64,000 bases of DNA from Treponema sp. (GTDB taxonomy: Bacteria; Spirochaetota; Spirochaetia; Treponematales; Treponemataceae). Location of the stretch: positions 55,847-119,846 of the forward strand of contig JAGAZB010000004.1 in NCBI GenBank assembly GCA_017940255.1. The letters run 5' to 3'. Under the pieces are notes generated by a model. That model did no database searches, was not told the origin of the DNA, and saw only the letters and a program-made list of their open reading frames with translations. Both the position numbers and the translations under genes were made by a program. Positions 44,024-52,719 of this stretch are shown here, in pieces; the stretch's first letter is position 1; each line of letters opens with the position of its first letter.

Positions 44024-44926
44024 ATGGTAGAAAAACGTTCAATAGGTGATGTTGTATTTAATGTAATAAACTACGCATTCTTTGTAGCATTTACATTAAT
44101 CTGTGTATTCCCATTTTATTATTTGTTTATAAATACCATTTCAAATAATGGTCTGGTTGCAAAAGGATTAATTAACTTTTATCCGCGTGGCATTCAGTTT
44201 AAGAATTATTACAATCTGCGCAATGTAAGCGGTTTGGGAACTTCTTTCCTGGTAACTCTTGCCCGCACTTTGATTGGTACAGCAACTTCTACAGCAGTTT
44301 CTGGATTTGTTGGCTATCTGGTTACAAAAAAAGAAATGTGGCACAGAAAGTTTGCTTACCGTTTTATGATTGTAACAATGTACTTTAGTGCCGGTTTGAT
44401 TCCTTGGTTTACAACTATGCAGATGCTCGGCCTTACAAACAACTTCCTGGGCTATATTATTCCAGGACTTGTAAGCGTTTATAACATCATCATGGTAAAA
44501 ACTTATATTGAATCAATTCCAGCTGAATTGGAAGAAAGTGCCCAGATTGATGGTGCCTCTTACTTCACAATTTTCTTAAAGATTATCTGGCCTCTTTCAA
44601 AACCTATTCTTGCAACAATTGCAATCTGGTGTGCAGTAGGTCACTGGAACTCTTTCCAGGATTCTTTGGTTTTGATGAGTGGTGCTCCTCATCTTAAAAC
44701 TTTGCAGGAGCGCTTGTACATTTACCTGACCCAGTCTTCAAACCTTGCAGCATCTATGGGTACTTCTACAACCGGTTTGAGTGAAGCTCAGCGTCAGGAA
44801 ATGATGAACACAAAATCTATCCAGTATACAGTTGCCATGGTAACTGCAATCCCAATTCTGCTTGTGTACCCATTCATGCAGAAATACTTTGTAAAGGGAA
44901 TTATGCTGGGGGCGGTAAAAGGGTAA
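44024..44926 (+). CDS. LplC/YtcP-like sugar ABC permease
   Basis: A 300-residue CUT1 permease with six TM helices and the EAA-like loop ELEESAQIDGASYFTIFLKI. It has the standard FPFYYLFINTIS start and ends FVKGIMLGAVKG, as in LplC. I set the start at 44024 (SD AGAGGT); an upstream in-frame start at 43985 overlaps the previous gene. It forms the transmembrane channel with the 41808 gene product. No ATPase gene is in the operon, so a shared MsmK-type ATPase elsewhere is expected. Confidence 0.92.
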   Translation: MVEKRSIGDVVFNVINYAFFVAFTLICVFPFYYLFINTISNNGLVAKGLINFYPRGIQFKNYYNLRNVSGLGTSFLVTLARTLIGTATSTAVSGFVGYLVTKKEMWHRKFAYRFMIVTMYFSAGLIPWFTTMQMLGLTNNFLGYIIPGLVSVYNIIMVKTYIESIPAELEESAQIDGASYFTIFLKIIWPLSKPILATIAIWCAVGHWNSFQDSLVLMSGAPHLKTLQERLYIYLTQSSNLAASMGTSTTGLSEAQRQEMMNTKSIQYTVAMVTAIPILLVYPFMQKYFVKGIMLGAVKG

Positions 44927-44973
44927 TAATAGAAGATACCCACTTATTTTGGTTATATCGAACAGGAGGATAT

Positions 44974-46728
44974 ATGAAAAAGGTAAAACTTTTTGCTTTA
45001 GCAGGAGCTCTTGCTCTCTCTGCTATGGTAATTGGTTGCGGCGGCAGCAAGACTGCTGAAAATGGAGTAGATGAACTTGCTATTTCTACAACCGCAAAAT
45101 CAGAAGGAAACATCAAAAAAATCAGACCAAAAGAGCCTGTAACATTGGATGTTTATTCACAGCTTGCAAACTATTCAGGTATGCAGACAGGTTGGTTTGC
45201 AGATTTGATGCTTGCTAAGTTCAACGTAAAAATCAACATTATTCCAGATACAGGTGGAGCTTACCAGACACGTATGGAAGCCGGCAACCTTGGAGACATT
45301 GTTGTTTGGGGTGATAACACAGATAAGTATTCTGCTGCTTGTAAAAAAGGAATGCTTTTGGACTGGGAAGAGGATAATCTTCTTGCTCAGTGGGCACCAT
45401 ATATCAATAACAACATGAAGCTTGCTCTTCAGAAGAACAAGTTCATGGATTCACCAGATAAGAAACTTCACGGATACGGATTCAACGTTTCTACATCTGC
45501 AAAAGATATTCAGGAATTCTTCTATACTTGGGATCTTCGTTTTGATCTTTATGAACAGATTGGAAAGCCAGAAATCAAAACTCTTGATGACATGGTAGAT
45601 GTTCTTGCAAAAATGAAGGAAATCTGTCCTACAGACGATAACGGAAAACCAACTTATGGTCTTTCTTTGTTCAACGACTGGGATGGAAACATGGTAATGT
45701 ATGTTAAGTCTTTGGCAACTGCTTACTTTGGCTATGATGAATTTGACTTTGGTCTTTTTGACCCAGATGAAGGAAAATTCTATGATTGTCTTGGAGAAAA
45801 CAGCCCATATCTTTACTGCTTGAAATTTATCAACAAGTTGAACCAGAAAGGTTTGGTTGACCCAGACTCTATGACTCAGAAATATGGCGGAATGTCAGAA
45901 GACTATCAGAACGGAACTGCTTTCTGGAACATCTTTAACTGGATGGCTTCTGGTGCTTATAACACAGATGCTCACGTAAAAGAAGCTGGAAAGGCTATGT
46001 ACCCTGTACTTCCAAAAGATGCTCATCCAATCGTTTATGGTCAGAGCGTATATGGTGGAAACCGCCTCTGGACAATCGGTGCTAAAACTGCTTACCCAGA
46101 ACTTTGTCTTGCAATCATCAACTGGTTCTCTACTCCAGAAGGATATATGACAATTGAATACGGTCCACGTGGTGTATGTTGGGATATAAAAGATGGAAAG
46201 ACATACTTTACAGAACTTGGAAAGAAGGCTCAGGCTGATCAGAACAACACAGAAATGCCTGCTCCTTACAAAGGATCATTCCACGACGGTGCTTTCCAGA
46301 TTAACAACACAACATGGTGTAAAGATTCTTACAACCCACTTACAAAGAACGAAACTTACAATAAGACTAACTGGGAATCAGAACAGGTTCCTGCACAGTC
46401 TGAAATTGAACAGCGCTGGCGCGATTGGGCTGGAGCAACAACTCCAAACCGCTACATGCAGCTTTCTAACTACCGTGTAAGTCCAGGTTCATTGTTCACA
46501 GGTGCTGGTGTTCCAGATGATTTGACAATGAAGTGGAATCAGGTTGCTGAATGTATCAAGAATGAAACATGGAATGCAATCTATGCTAAAACAGATGCAG
46601 AATACGATGCAATTGTTGCAAAGATGATTAGTGATGCTAAGTCTTACGGTTACGATGACTGTATTGCTCACTCTTTGAAGCAGGCAGAAAAACGTGCTGC
46701 AGCTGAAAAGCTTGCTAAGGCTCAGTAA
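44974..46728 (+). CDS. large extracellular solute-binding lipoprotein (LplA/YtcQ-like)
   Basis: A 584-residue family 1 binding lipoprotein: signal peptide with VIGCG lipobox (Cys22), preceded by a strong SD (AGGAGGA). The size and the YSQLANYSGMQTGWFADLM, GDIVVWGDN and VYGGNRLWTIGAKTAYPE segments fit the LplA-type class that takes up oligosaccharides. Many surface Trp/Tyr residues could stack on sugar rings. A strong terminator follows immediately. Confidence 0.92.
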   Translation: MKKVKLFALAGALALSAMVIGCGGSKTAENGVDELAISTTAKSEGNIKKIRPKEPVTLDVYSQLANYSGMQTGWFADLMLAKFNVKINIIPDTGGAYQTRMEAGNLGDIVVWGDNTDKYSAACKKGMLLDWEEDNLLAQWAPYINNNMKLALQKNKFMDSPDKKLHGYGFNVSTSAKDIQEFFYTWDLRFDLYEQIGKPEIKTLDDMVDVLAKMKEICPTDDNGKPTYGLSLFNDWDGNMVMYVKSLATAYFGYDEFDFGLFDPDEGKFYDCLGENSPYLYCLKFINKLNQKGLVDPDSMTQKYGGMSEDYQNGTAFWNIFNWMASGAYNTDAHVKEAGKAMYPVLPKDAHPIVYGQSVYGGNRLWTIGAKTAYPELCLAIINWFSTPEGYMTIEYGPRGVCWDIKDGKTYFTELGKKAQADQNNTEMPAPYKGSFHDGAFQINNTTWCKDSYNPLTKNETYNKTNWESEQVPAQSEIEQRWRDWAGATTPNRYMQLSNYRVSPGSLFTGAGVPDDLTMKWNQVAECIKNETWNAIYAKTDAEYDAIVAKMISDAKSYGYDDCIAHSLKQAEKRAAAEKLAKAQ

Positions 46729-46736
46729 AAGACTAC

Positions 46737-46788
46737 ACTGTGGAAAACCTGCGTGCAGCGCAAGCAGGTTTTCCACAGTCTTTTTTTT
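46737..46788 (+). terminator. strong intrinsic terminator after the binding-protein gene
   Basis: A perfect 16-bp stem (46737-46752 with 46764-46779) followed by nine T residues. It separates the abundant binding protein from the DUF624 gene, which begins 15 bp later. Confidence 0.93.
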
Positions 46789-46802
46789 TGATAAAATAAG
46801 TC

Positions 46803-47456
46803 ATGGCACTTTTTAATATGAACAGTGGCTTCTGGCGTTTTGTAAACCGGGCGCTGGATGTACTTCTTCTTAATCTTTTATGGCTCCTTTTTAGTCTTCC
46901 TATTATTACTATTGGCGCTTCTACCTGTGCGGCTTTTTATGTCACTATGAAAATGGTAGATGAGGAAGAGGGCTATGTTGCCCGCATGTTTGTAAAAGCT
47001 TTTAAGGAAAACTTTAAGCAGGGAACGATTATGTGGCTTTTTACAGCTCCCTGCATCTATGCAGATTATCTTATCTGGCAACTGGTTATTAAAGCAGATG
47101 ATATTAACTTTATTGTAATTTTAGGAGCAATTCTTTATACAGCTGTTATTGCTCTGGTTATTTTGTATTCTTATCCTCTTATAGCCCGCTATAAAAATTC
47201 TTTGCGTAATATTGTAAAAAATGCTTTTGGAGTGAGTATGCTCTACTTCAAAAAAACTCTATTAATATTGTTTTTAGTCATTCTGGAGTTGGCCATCATC
47301 TTCTGGAACCGTTATACAATGATTGCTGGCGCACTTATCGGCCCTGAATTTATAATCTATACAATAAGCGGAATTGCAAAACGTATTTTTCAGAAAATAG
47401 AGCGTAACAACGAAACACCGGGCGGAACAGAAAACAGCGGAACTATAAATCAATAA
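46803..47456 (+). CDS. DUF624 (YesL-like) membrane protein
   Basis: A 217-residue membrane protein with about five TM helices. The N-terminus GFWRFVNRALDVLLLNLLWLL and the PIITIGASTCAAFYV segment match DUF624/YesL, commonly encoded in Lpl-type oligosaccharide transport operons. Its precise role is unknown. It follows the terminator at 46737-46788, so its expression probably depends on readthrough. Confidence 0.85.
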   Translation: MALFNMNSGFWRFVNRALDVLLLNLLWLLFSLPIITIGASTCAAFYVTMKMVDEEEGYVARMFVKAFKENFKQGTIMWLFTAPCIYADYLIWQLVIKADDINFIVILGAILYTAVIALVILYSYPLIARYKNSLRNIVKNAFGVSMLYFKKTLLILFLVILELAIIFWNRYTMIAGALIGPEFIIYTISGIAKRIFQKIERNNETPGGTENSGTINQ

Positions 47457-47538
47457 TAACTAGGAAAATTATAACAAATCTTATAAAAATTTGACGATAT
47501 TAATTTTAACGTGGTAAAATATAATATTCAGTTATAAG

Positions 47539-47590
47539 GTGGTAAAGCTAAAAATTAATTTCGCAATTTTTTTAATGCTTTGCTATCTAT
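47539..47590. repeat. covarying 70-bp repeat, copy C (partial)
   Basis: Shares GTGGTAAAGC and GCTTTGCTATCTAT ends with the other two copies. AAAGC (47544-47548) pairs with GCTTT (47577-47581). The inner stem is degraded. It lacks the GC-rich GGCCGC hairpin. Confidence 0.75.
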
Positions 47591-47601
47591 AGGAGATGAA
47601 A

Positions 47602-49692
47602 ATGAAATTTTCTAAGTTTATAGGCAGCTTACAGTTTAGACTTATTGTAATTGTATTGCTTATTTTGATTGCATCTAATGCTGTAAATGTTACAGTAGCT
47701 ATGAAGTTGTCAACAAGTTCCACAAATGCTTCGGTAGATGCACTTCTTAATGTTGTTGCAGAAATTGCAGCTACAAAAATAAAGGATGAAGAAGAAAAAA
47801 ACTTTAGAATGCTCAATGCAGTAGCTTTAGCAGATTTTCTTAAAGATCAAGATTTACCCTTAAAAGAAAAATGTGCTCAGCTTACCCGCATTTCAAAGGT
47901 AAGTTCTGATTATGAAAATATTGGTTATTATGATCTGGAAGGAAACAGCTTTACTGCAGCTGGAGATCCTATTAAGCTTCAGAGAGCCTATATTGATAAC
48001 GCAAAGATTGGAAAGACAACAATTACCGACCCTGCAATTAACCCGGTAACAAATGTTTTGTTCCAGATTTATGCAACTCCAGTTTATGATGATAATCATA
48101 CTCCAATTGGATGTCTTACTTTGAACATCTTTGGTAATGTTCTTTCAGACAGAATTTCACAAATCCAATTTGGTAATTCAGATTCACACATTCAGGTTAT
48201 TAGCCGTGTATCTGGTCATACAATTGCTTCAAACGTTTTTGAGCAGGTAACTTCTTTTCAGGACGTAAATGAAGATGCAGACGAACGCGTTGCCCCAATC
48301 TTAAAAAGAGTTATGAATGGTGAAACAGGAACTCAGATGTTCGTAACACCTACAGGTGTAAAAATGATTACAGCTTTTGCCGTAATTCCTGGAACAGACT
48401 GGTCTGTTTTTGGTGCCTGTGAATATGACGACTTCTATTCTGACATTGCAAGAATGAGTAAAATTGTATTAAGTCTTTCAGTTGTAATGATTTTAATTGC
48501 TTTCGTTGCAGTTGGAATCACAATGTCTATCAGTCTTAAACCTCTTATTAAGCTTAAGGATGCAATTGGTGACGTTGCTTCTGGTGATGCAGACCTTACA
48601 AAGCGCCTTGATAAGCGCGGAAATGATGAAGTTGCAGATGTTGTTTCTGAATTTAATAACTTTATGGCTAAGTTGCACGACATCATCGCCCAGATTAAGG
48701 ATTCAAAACAGAAACTTGGTAGTGCAGGGCTTTCTTTGAATGATAGTACACAGGATACCGCCTCTTCAATTACTCAGATTATTTCTAATATTGAATCGGT
48801 ACACGGTCAGATTTCTAATCAGGCTGATAGCGTTCACGAAACTGCAGGTGCTGTAAACGAAATTGCATCTAACATTGAATCTCTTGAAAAGATGATTGAA
48901 AAACAGAGTGCTTGTGTTTCTGAAGCCTCTGCTGCAGTAGAAGAGATGATTGGTAACATTTCTTCTGTAAATCAGTCTGTAGAAAAAATGTCTTCTTCAT
49001 TTGATAATCTAAACGTGGATGCCCGTAATGGTCAGCAGGTTCAGATGAGTGTAAACGAAAAAATTGAACAGATTAAAGTTCAGAGTGAAATACTTCAGGA
49101 AGCAAACCAGGCCATTTCTGCAATTGCAGAACAGACAAACTTGCTTGCTATGAATGCTGCAATTGAAGCGGCTCACGCTGGTGAAGCAGGAAAGGGCTTC
49201 TCTGTTGTTGCAGATGAAATTAGAAAACTTTCGGAAACTTCTACACAGCAGTCTAAGACAATTGGTGATCAGCTTTCTGAAATTCAGCGTTCTATTAATG
49301 ATGTGGTAATTGCTTCTGAGCAGTCTAGTGCGGCATTTACTTCTGTAACAAGTAAGATTCGTGATACAGATGACCTTGTTCGCCAGATTCGGGCTGCTAT
49401 GGAAGAGCAGAACGAAGGTTCAAAGCAGATTAGCAATGTGCTTCATGTGATGAATGACAGTTCGCTTGAAGTTAAAACTGCCAGTCAGGAAATGTCTGAA
49501 GGAAACAAGGCAATTCTTTCTGAAGTGCGAAAGTTGCAGGATGCTACTGGAATCATGGAAGAAAGTATGCGCGAAATGACTGTTGGCGCGAAGAAGATTA
49601 ATGAAACCGGTGAAGCTTTGCGCGGAATTGCTTCTGAAATGCAGGATTCTATCGGCGAAATTGGTGGCCAGATAGATCAGTTCAAAGTATAA
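47602..49692 (+). CDS. methyl-accepting chemotaxis protein
   Basis: A 696-residue transmembrane chemoreceptor. TM1 is at about 10-32, a Cache sensor at 40-285, TM2 at 290-312, HAMP at 313-365 and the signalling domain to the end. The hairpin tip EQTNLLAMNAAIEAAHAGE (from Glu510) contacts CheA/CheW. I prefer the ATG at 47602, since the ATG at 47596 abuts the AGGAG. Its place after the oligosaccharide importer suggests a carbohydrate ligand, but this is inference. A terminator follows. Confidence 0.93.
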   Translation: MKFSKFIGSLQFRLIVIVLLILIASNAVNVTVAMKLSTSSTNASVDALLNVVAEIAATKIKDEEEKNFRMLNAVALADFLKDQDLPLKEKCAQLTRISKVSSDYENIGYYDLEGNSFTAAGDPIKLQRAYIDNAKIGKTTITDPAINPVTNVLFQIYATPVYDDNHTPIGCLTLNIFGNVLSDRISQIQFGNSDSHIQVISRVSGHTIASNVFEQVTSFQDVNEDADERVAPILKRVMNGETGTQMFVTPTGVKMITAFAVIPGTDWSVFGACEYDDFYSDIARMSKIVLSLSVVMILIAFVAVGITMSISLKPLIKLKDAIGDVASGDADLTKRLDKRGNDEVADVVSEFNNFMAKLHDIIAQIKDSKQKLGSAGLSLNDSTQDTASSITQIISNIESVHGQISNQADSVHETAGAVNEIASNIESLEKMIEKQSACVSEASAAVEEMIGNISSVNQSVEKMSSSFDNLNVDARNGQQVQMSVNEKIEQIKVQSEILQEANQAISAIAEQTNLLAMNAAIEAAHAGEAGKGFSVVADEIRKLSETSTQQSKTIGDQLSEIQRSINDVVIASEQSSAAFTSVTSKIRDTDDLVRQIRAAMEEQNEGSKQISNVLHVMNDSSLEVKTASQEMSEGNKAILSEVRKLQDATGIMEESMREMTVGAKKINETGEALRGIASEMQDSIGEIGGQIDQFKV

Positions 49693-49716
49693 TGATTAGT
49701 TAATTTTATAAAATAG

Positions 49717-49760
49717 AAAAGTGATTTTGGTATAATTGCTGAAATCACTTTTTTTTTGTT
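49717..49760 (+). terminator. intrinsic terminator after the chemoreceptor gene
   Basis: AAAAGTGATTT pairs with AAATCACTTTT, followed by a T-run. The T-run also reads as A-rich from the other side, and the converging XRE gene ends at 49788. Confidence 0.85.
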
Positions 49761-49787
49761 AAAAAAAAGAATGTAGGCTTATTGTAT

Positions 49788-50075
49788 TTATAATTTTTTT
49801 AGAAGATCCATAATTTCAGATTTTATTTCACTTTTTACATTTATATCTAATTCATTTGTTGATTCTGGAAAGAATTCTCGTGGATTTACATCCATAGCTT
49901 GAGCAATACGGATAATTGTCATAACAGAAGGTTCTTTTTTGCCTGTTTCAATGTTTGCTAAAAAACTTTGAGACATATTTGCATGGACTGAAAGATCTAG
50001 TTGTGACATTTTTTTTGTTTTACGAATTCTACGTATAGAGGAAATAACATATTCCTGCATTTCTTCATTTGTCAT
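49788..50075 (-). CDS. XRE-family regulator
   Basis: A 95-residue protein with one Cro/CI helix-turn-helix (RRIRKTKKMSQLDLSV, SQSFLANIETGKKEPSV, residues 15-65) and a short acidic C-terminal tail. It is divergent from the zinc-ribbon/lipoprotein pair; the 127-bp shared promoter region contains repeated half sites (50110-50178). It probably represses itself and that operon. Confidence 0.88.
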   Translation of the reverse strand: MTNEEMQEYVISSIRRIRKTKKMSQLDLSVHANMSQSFLANIETGKKEPSVMTIIRIAQAMDVNPREFFPESTNELDINVKSEIKSEIMDLLKKL

Positions 50076-50109
50076 ATAGAAATAATAATATTCTAAAGAG
50101 CAAGTTATA

Positions 50110-50178
50110 AATTCTCTATAGTATATAAATATACTTTACAGAGTATTATTATTAAATTATAATGCTCTGTAGAGAATT
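50110..50178. promoter_or_regulatory. candidate operators in the divergent XRE promoter
   Basis: AATTCTCTA (50110-50118) is the exact reverse complement of TAGAGAATT (50170-50178). A near-palindrome CTCTGTAGAG (50165-50174) and a half site TTACAGAG (50136-50143) share the same core. The arrangement suggests cooperative XRE dimers on both promoters. Confidence 0.6.
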
Positions 50179-50202
50179 ATTTTTTTTAAAGAGGACGGAA
50201 AA

Positions 50203-50445
50203 ATGTATAAAAAAATTTCGATTACTTGCCCTGATTGTGGAAATAATTTTGAGGATGAATTAGAGCAGTGGCCACATCCAGATATGACTGCTGATACAGC
50301 GACTAAAAGTAGAGACACTGTTGGCGGTGTTTTGATTTGTCCTAAATGTGGAAAGAAAATAGACTATTCTATTTCTGAAGATTTTAATGGATATGTTATT
50401 TGTGAGCCAAGTAATCTAGAAATAATTAAAGACAAGAAAATTTGA
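50203..50445 (+). CDS. small zinc-ribbon protein
   Basis: An 80-residue protein with two CxxC knuckles (CPDCGNNF near residue 7 and CPKCGKK near 47), a probable zinc ribbon. A central WPHPDMTADTATKSR linker separates them. The function is unknown; it may bind nucleic acid or protein. SD AGAGGA precedes the ATG. The lipoprotein gene follows after 12 bp. Confidence 0.75.
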   Translation: MYKKISITCPDCGNNFEDELEQWPHPDMTADTATKSRDTVGGVLICPKCGKKIDYSISEDFNGYVICEPSNLEIIKDKKI

Positions 50446-50457
50446 TGGAGATATCTT

Positions 50458-51165
50458 ATGAAAAAATTTATATTCGGAATTTTAATTCCAGCAATGCTTT
50501 TTATTGGATGTGGTAATCTTGCAAATACAGATATCACAGATGAAACAACAATTGAAACTTCAACTGAAAAAGAAGAACCAGTTATCACAGAAACTTCAAC
50601 TGAAACTGTTTCTGATGAAGTTGTCGAAGAAACAGAAAATGAAACAGAAGAAGAAGTTCCTGAATCTAAAACTGAAGAAAAGGTTGAAGAAACAGAAGAA
50701 GAAATTCCTATTGAAGTTGAAGATAAAAGCCCATATGAATATGTGCTTGATGAATCAGTAAATCTTGAAGAAGATTATGTTTATCTTGGTGATGTTCTGT
50801 TTACAGATAATGCAGATTTATTGAATTGGAGTTATGCAAATGGAGAAAACAATTATTTTGTTCTGAAAAAAGTTGCTAGAGTTTATGCTGCCTATACTGA
50901 TAATGAACATAGAATTGCTTATAAAGATGGTGATGATTTAATTTATGTTGATAAGGCTACACGATATGGATTATATGCAAAAATAGCGTTATGGGATAAA
51001 ATTAAATGTCAAACATATAGAATTGAAAATGAATATACTAGGTTATTTGTTCCAAATAATAGTCTAAATTTTGGTGAAGTTGTTCAATATCAAACTGATG
51101 TCATTTACGGTGTAACTGGGTGTAAAACAGTCGTTGATTTATCTTGGTATGTAGAAAAAGAATAG
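50458..51165 (+). CDS. lipoprotein with acidic Thr/Glu-rich segment
   Basis: A 235-residue lipoprotein: lipobox FIGC (Cys19), then about 80 residues of Glu/Thr/Val repeats (EETENETEEEVPESKTEEKV) and a folded C-terminal domain (100-235) with many Tyr residues. No family recognised. It is co-transcribed with the zinc-ribbon gene and ends before a clear terminator at 51172-51207. Lower GC than its neighbours suggests transfer. Confidence 0.7.
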   Translation: MKKFIFGILIPAMLFIGCGNLANTDITDETTIETSTEKEEPVITETSTETVSDEVVEETENETEEEVPESKTEEKVEETEEEIPIEVEDKSPYEYVLDESVNLEEDYVYLGDVLFTDNADLLNWSYANGENNYFVLKKVARVYAAYTDNEHRIAYKDGDDLIYVDKATRYGLYAKIALWDKIKCQTYRIENEYTRLFVPNNSLNFGEVVQYQTDVIYGVTGCKTVVDLSWYVEKE

Positions 51166-51171
51166 TAATTA

Positions 51172-51207
51172 AAGCTATCCGAAATTAATCGGATAGCTTA
51201 TTTTTTA
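51172..51207 (+). terminator. intrinsic terminator after the lipoprotein gene
   Basis: AAGCTATCCGA pairs with TCGGATAGCTT (11 bp, loop AATTAA), followed by ATTTTTTAA. Confidence 0.92.
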
Positions 51208-51218
51208 AGCGGGGCGTT

Positions 51219-51407
51219 ACGGGGCGGCAGCCCCGTTAGAGGGGGTAGCGGACAAGACTGGAGCGAACGGTGGTTGAGCTTGTCGAAACTACCGTGAGTG
51301 AGGACTTGGGAGCGTAGGGGGCTTCCCCCCCCTCGCAGTATAACTGCTCGGAGACTCGCTAAAAACAGTCCACTGGACTGTTTTTGCCTGCGTTGCAGGC
51401 CGCTCCC
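51219..51407. repeat. cluster of GC-rich palindromes upstream of the AICAR formyltransferase gene
   Basis: Contains ACGGGGC-GGCA-GCCCCGT (51219-51236), REP copy C (51268-51294), and a 7-bp stem GGGAGCG/CGCTCCC (51308-51314 with 51401-51407) enclosing four hairpins: GGGGG-CTT-CCCCC, GCAGT-ATA-ACTGC (51335-51347), an 11-bp AAAAACAGTCC/GGACTGTTTTT hairpin (51361-51385) and GCCTGC-GTT-GCAGGC (51386-51400). It ends just before the promoter at 51415. Confidence 0.75.
51268..51294. repeat. REP-like palindrome, copy C
   Basis: Inverse orientation of copy A: CGGTGG, TTGAGCTTGTCGAAA, CTACCG. One mismatch in the arms. Confidence 0.78.
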
Positions 51408-51414
51408 TATCTAT

Positions 51415-51443
51415 TTGAAATTCTTCTCATTTTATTCTATTAT
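51415..51443 (+). promoter_or_regulatory. promoter of the AICAR formyltransferase gene, leaderless arrangement
   Basis: TTGAAA (51415-51420), 17-bp spacer, TATTAT (51438-51443). ATG at 51450 follows after 6 nt; no SD. This is the clearest leaderless candidate. Confidence 0.7.
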
Positions 51444-51449
51444 GTCCGC

Positions 51450-52625
51450 ATGAAAGAACTCGAACTTAAATATGGATGCAACCCGAACCAGAAGCCGGCT
51501 AGGGTTTTTATGGAAAATGGCGATCTTCCTATTACTGTTGTGAACGGAAGACCGGGATACATCAACCTGCTCGACGCATTGAACGGCTGGCAGCTTGTTA
51601 AGGAACTTAAGGAGGCTACCGGCCTTCCTGCTGCGACTTCTTTTAAGCACGTTTCTCCTGCCGGTGCTGCTGTAGGTCTTCCTCTTTCTGATACTCTCAA
51701 GAAAATTTATTTTACTGACAATGTTGAACTTACTCCGCTTGCCTGCGCTTATGCCCGCGCTCGTGGTGCAGACCGCATGAGCTCTTTCGGTGATTTTATT
51801 TCTTTGAGTGATGAATGTGATGAAGCTACTGCTCTTTTAATTAAGAAGGAAGTTTCTGATGGTGTTATCGCTCCGGGCTATTCTGATAAGGCTCTTGAGA
51901 TTTTGAAGGCTAAGAAGAATGGCAACTATTGTGTAATTCAGATTGATCCTAACTACGTGCCTGCTGAGCTTGAGCGCAAACAGGTTTTCGGCGTAACTTT
52001 TGAACAGGGCCACAACTTTTTGAAAATTGATGAGAAGTCTGCTTTGTCTAACATCGTAACTAAGAACAAGACTTTGAGCGAAGATGACAAGCGCAACCTG
52101 ATTATTTCTCTTATCGTTCTCAAGTACACTCAGTCTAACTCAGTTTGCTTTGTAAAGGACGGTCAGGCTATTGGTATTGGTGCCGGTCAGCAGAGCCGTG
52201 TTCACTGTACACGTCTTGCCGGTCAGAAGGCTGATAACTGGTGGCTGCGTCAGTCGCCTCAGGTTCTGGGCTTGCAGTTTGTAGACGGCATTAAGCGTGC
52301 AGACCGCGACAACGCAATTGATGTTTACATCGGCGAAGAATATATGGACGTTCTTGCTGAAGGCAAGTGGCAGAATATCTTCAAGGTAAAGCCTGAAGTA
52401 TTTACCCGCGAAGCTAAGGCTGAATGGATTGCAAAAAATACAAACGTTGCACTTGGTTCAGATGCCTTCTTCCCATTCGGCGACAACATCGACCGCGCAA
52501 AGAAGAGCGGTGTAACTGTTATCGCTCAGCCAGGCGGCTCTGTTCGCGACGACCTCGTAATTGAGGCTGCAGATGGTTATGATATGGTGATGTGTTTTAA
52601 TGGTATTAGACTCTTCCACCATTAA
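51450..52625 (+). CDS. purH: AICAR formyltransferase (PurH C-terminal type, stand-alone)
   Basis: A 391-residue enzyme that formylates AICAR with 10-formyltetrahydrofolate to give FAICAR. It corresponds to the transformylase half of bifunctional PurH: YGCNPNQKPARVF at the N-terminus, SFKHVSPAGAAVG with the catalytic Lys-His, and QSPQVLGLQFV. The IMP cyclohydrolase half is absent and is supplied by the gene at 39775-40518. A frame open to 51384 runs through a palindrome and is rejected. The last 12 sense codons and the stop are duplicated 94 bp downstream with synonymous changes (52681-52719). Confidence 0.93.
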   Translation: MKELELKYGCNPNQKPARVFMENGDLPITVVNGRPGYINLLDALNGWQLVKELKEATGLPAATSFKHVSPAGAAVGLPLSDTLKKIYFTDNVELTPLACAYARARGADRMSSFGDFISLSDECDEATALLIKKEVSDGVIAPGYSDKALEILKAKKNGNYCVIQIDPNYVPAELERKQVFGVTFEQGHNFLKIDEKSALSNIVTKNKTLSEDDKRNLIISLIVLKYTQSNSVCFVKDGQAIGIGAGQQSRVHCTRLAGQKADNWWLRQSPQVLGLQFVDGIKRADRDNAIDVYIGEEYMDVLAEGKWQNIFKVKPEVFTREAKAEWIAKNTNVALGSDAFFPFGDNIDRAKKSGVTVIAQPGGSVRDDLVIEAADGYDMVMCFNGIRLFHH

Positions 52626-52719
52626 AGCTGGCGAGTTTACGCGTAAGCGGAAACTCGGGGAGCACGCGATAGCGTGCGACGTTATGTGCTTTAACGGCAT
52701 TAGACTTTTCCATCACTAG
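52626..52719. repeat. insertion-like segment with duplicated purH 3' end
   Basis: A 94-bp segment with hairpins CGAGTTT/AAACTCG (52632-52638 with 52651-52657, tip CGC-GTAA-GCG) and GCACGC-GATA-GCGTGC (52662-52677). It is followed by a second copy of the purH terminal codons (52681-52719) that encodes the same VMCFNGIRLFHH and a stop, with eight synonymous differences. The stop codon of the minus-strand gene at 52716 overlaps it. Confidence 0.8.

Noticed and set aside
51384..51449. Longer N-terminus for AICAR formyltransferase
   Set aside because: The extension is translated from a palindromic hairpin and the promoter; homology begins at 51450.
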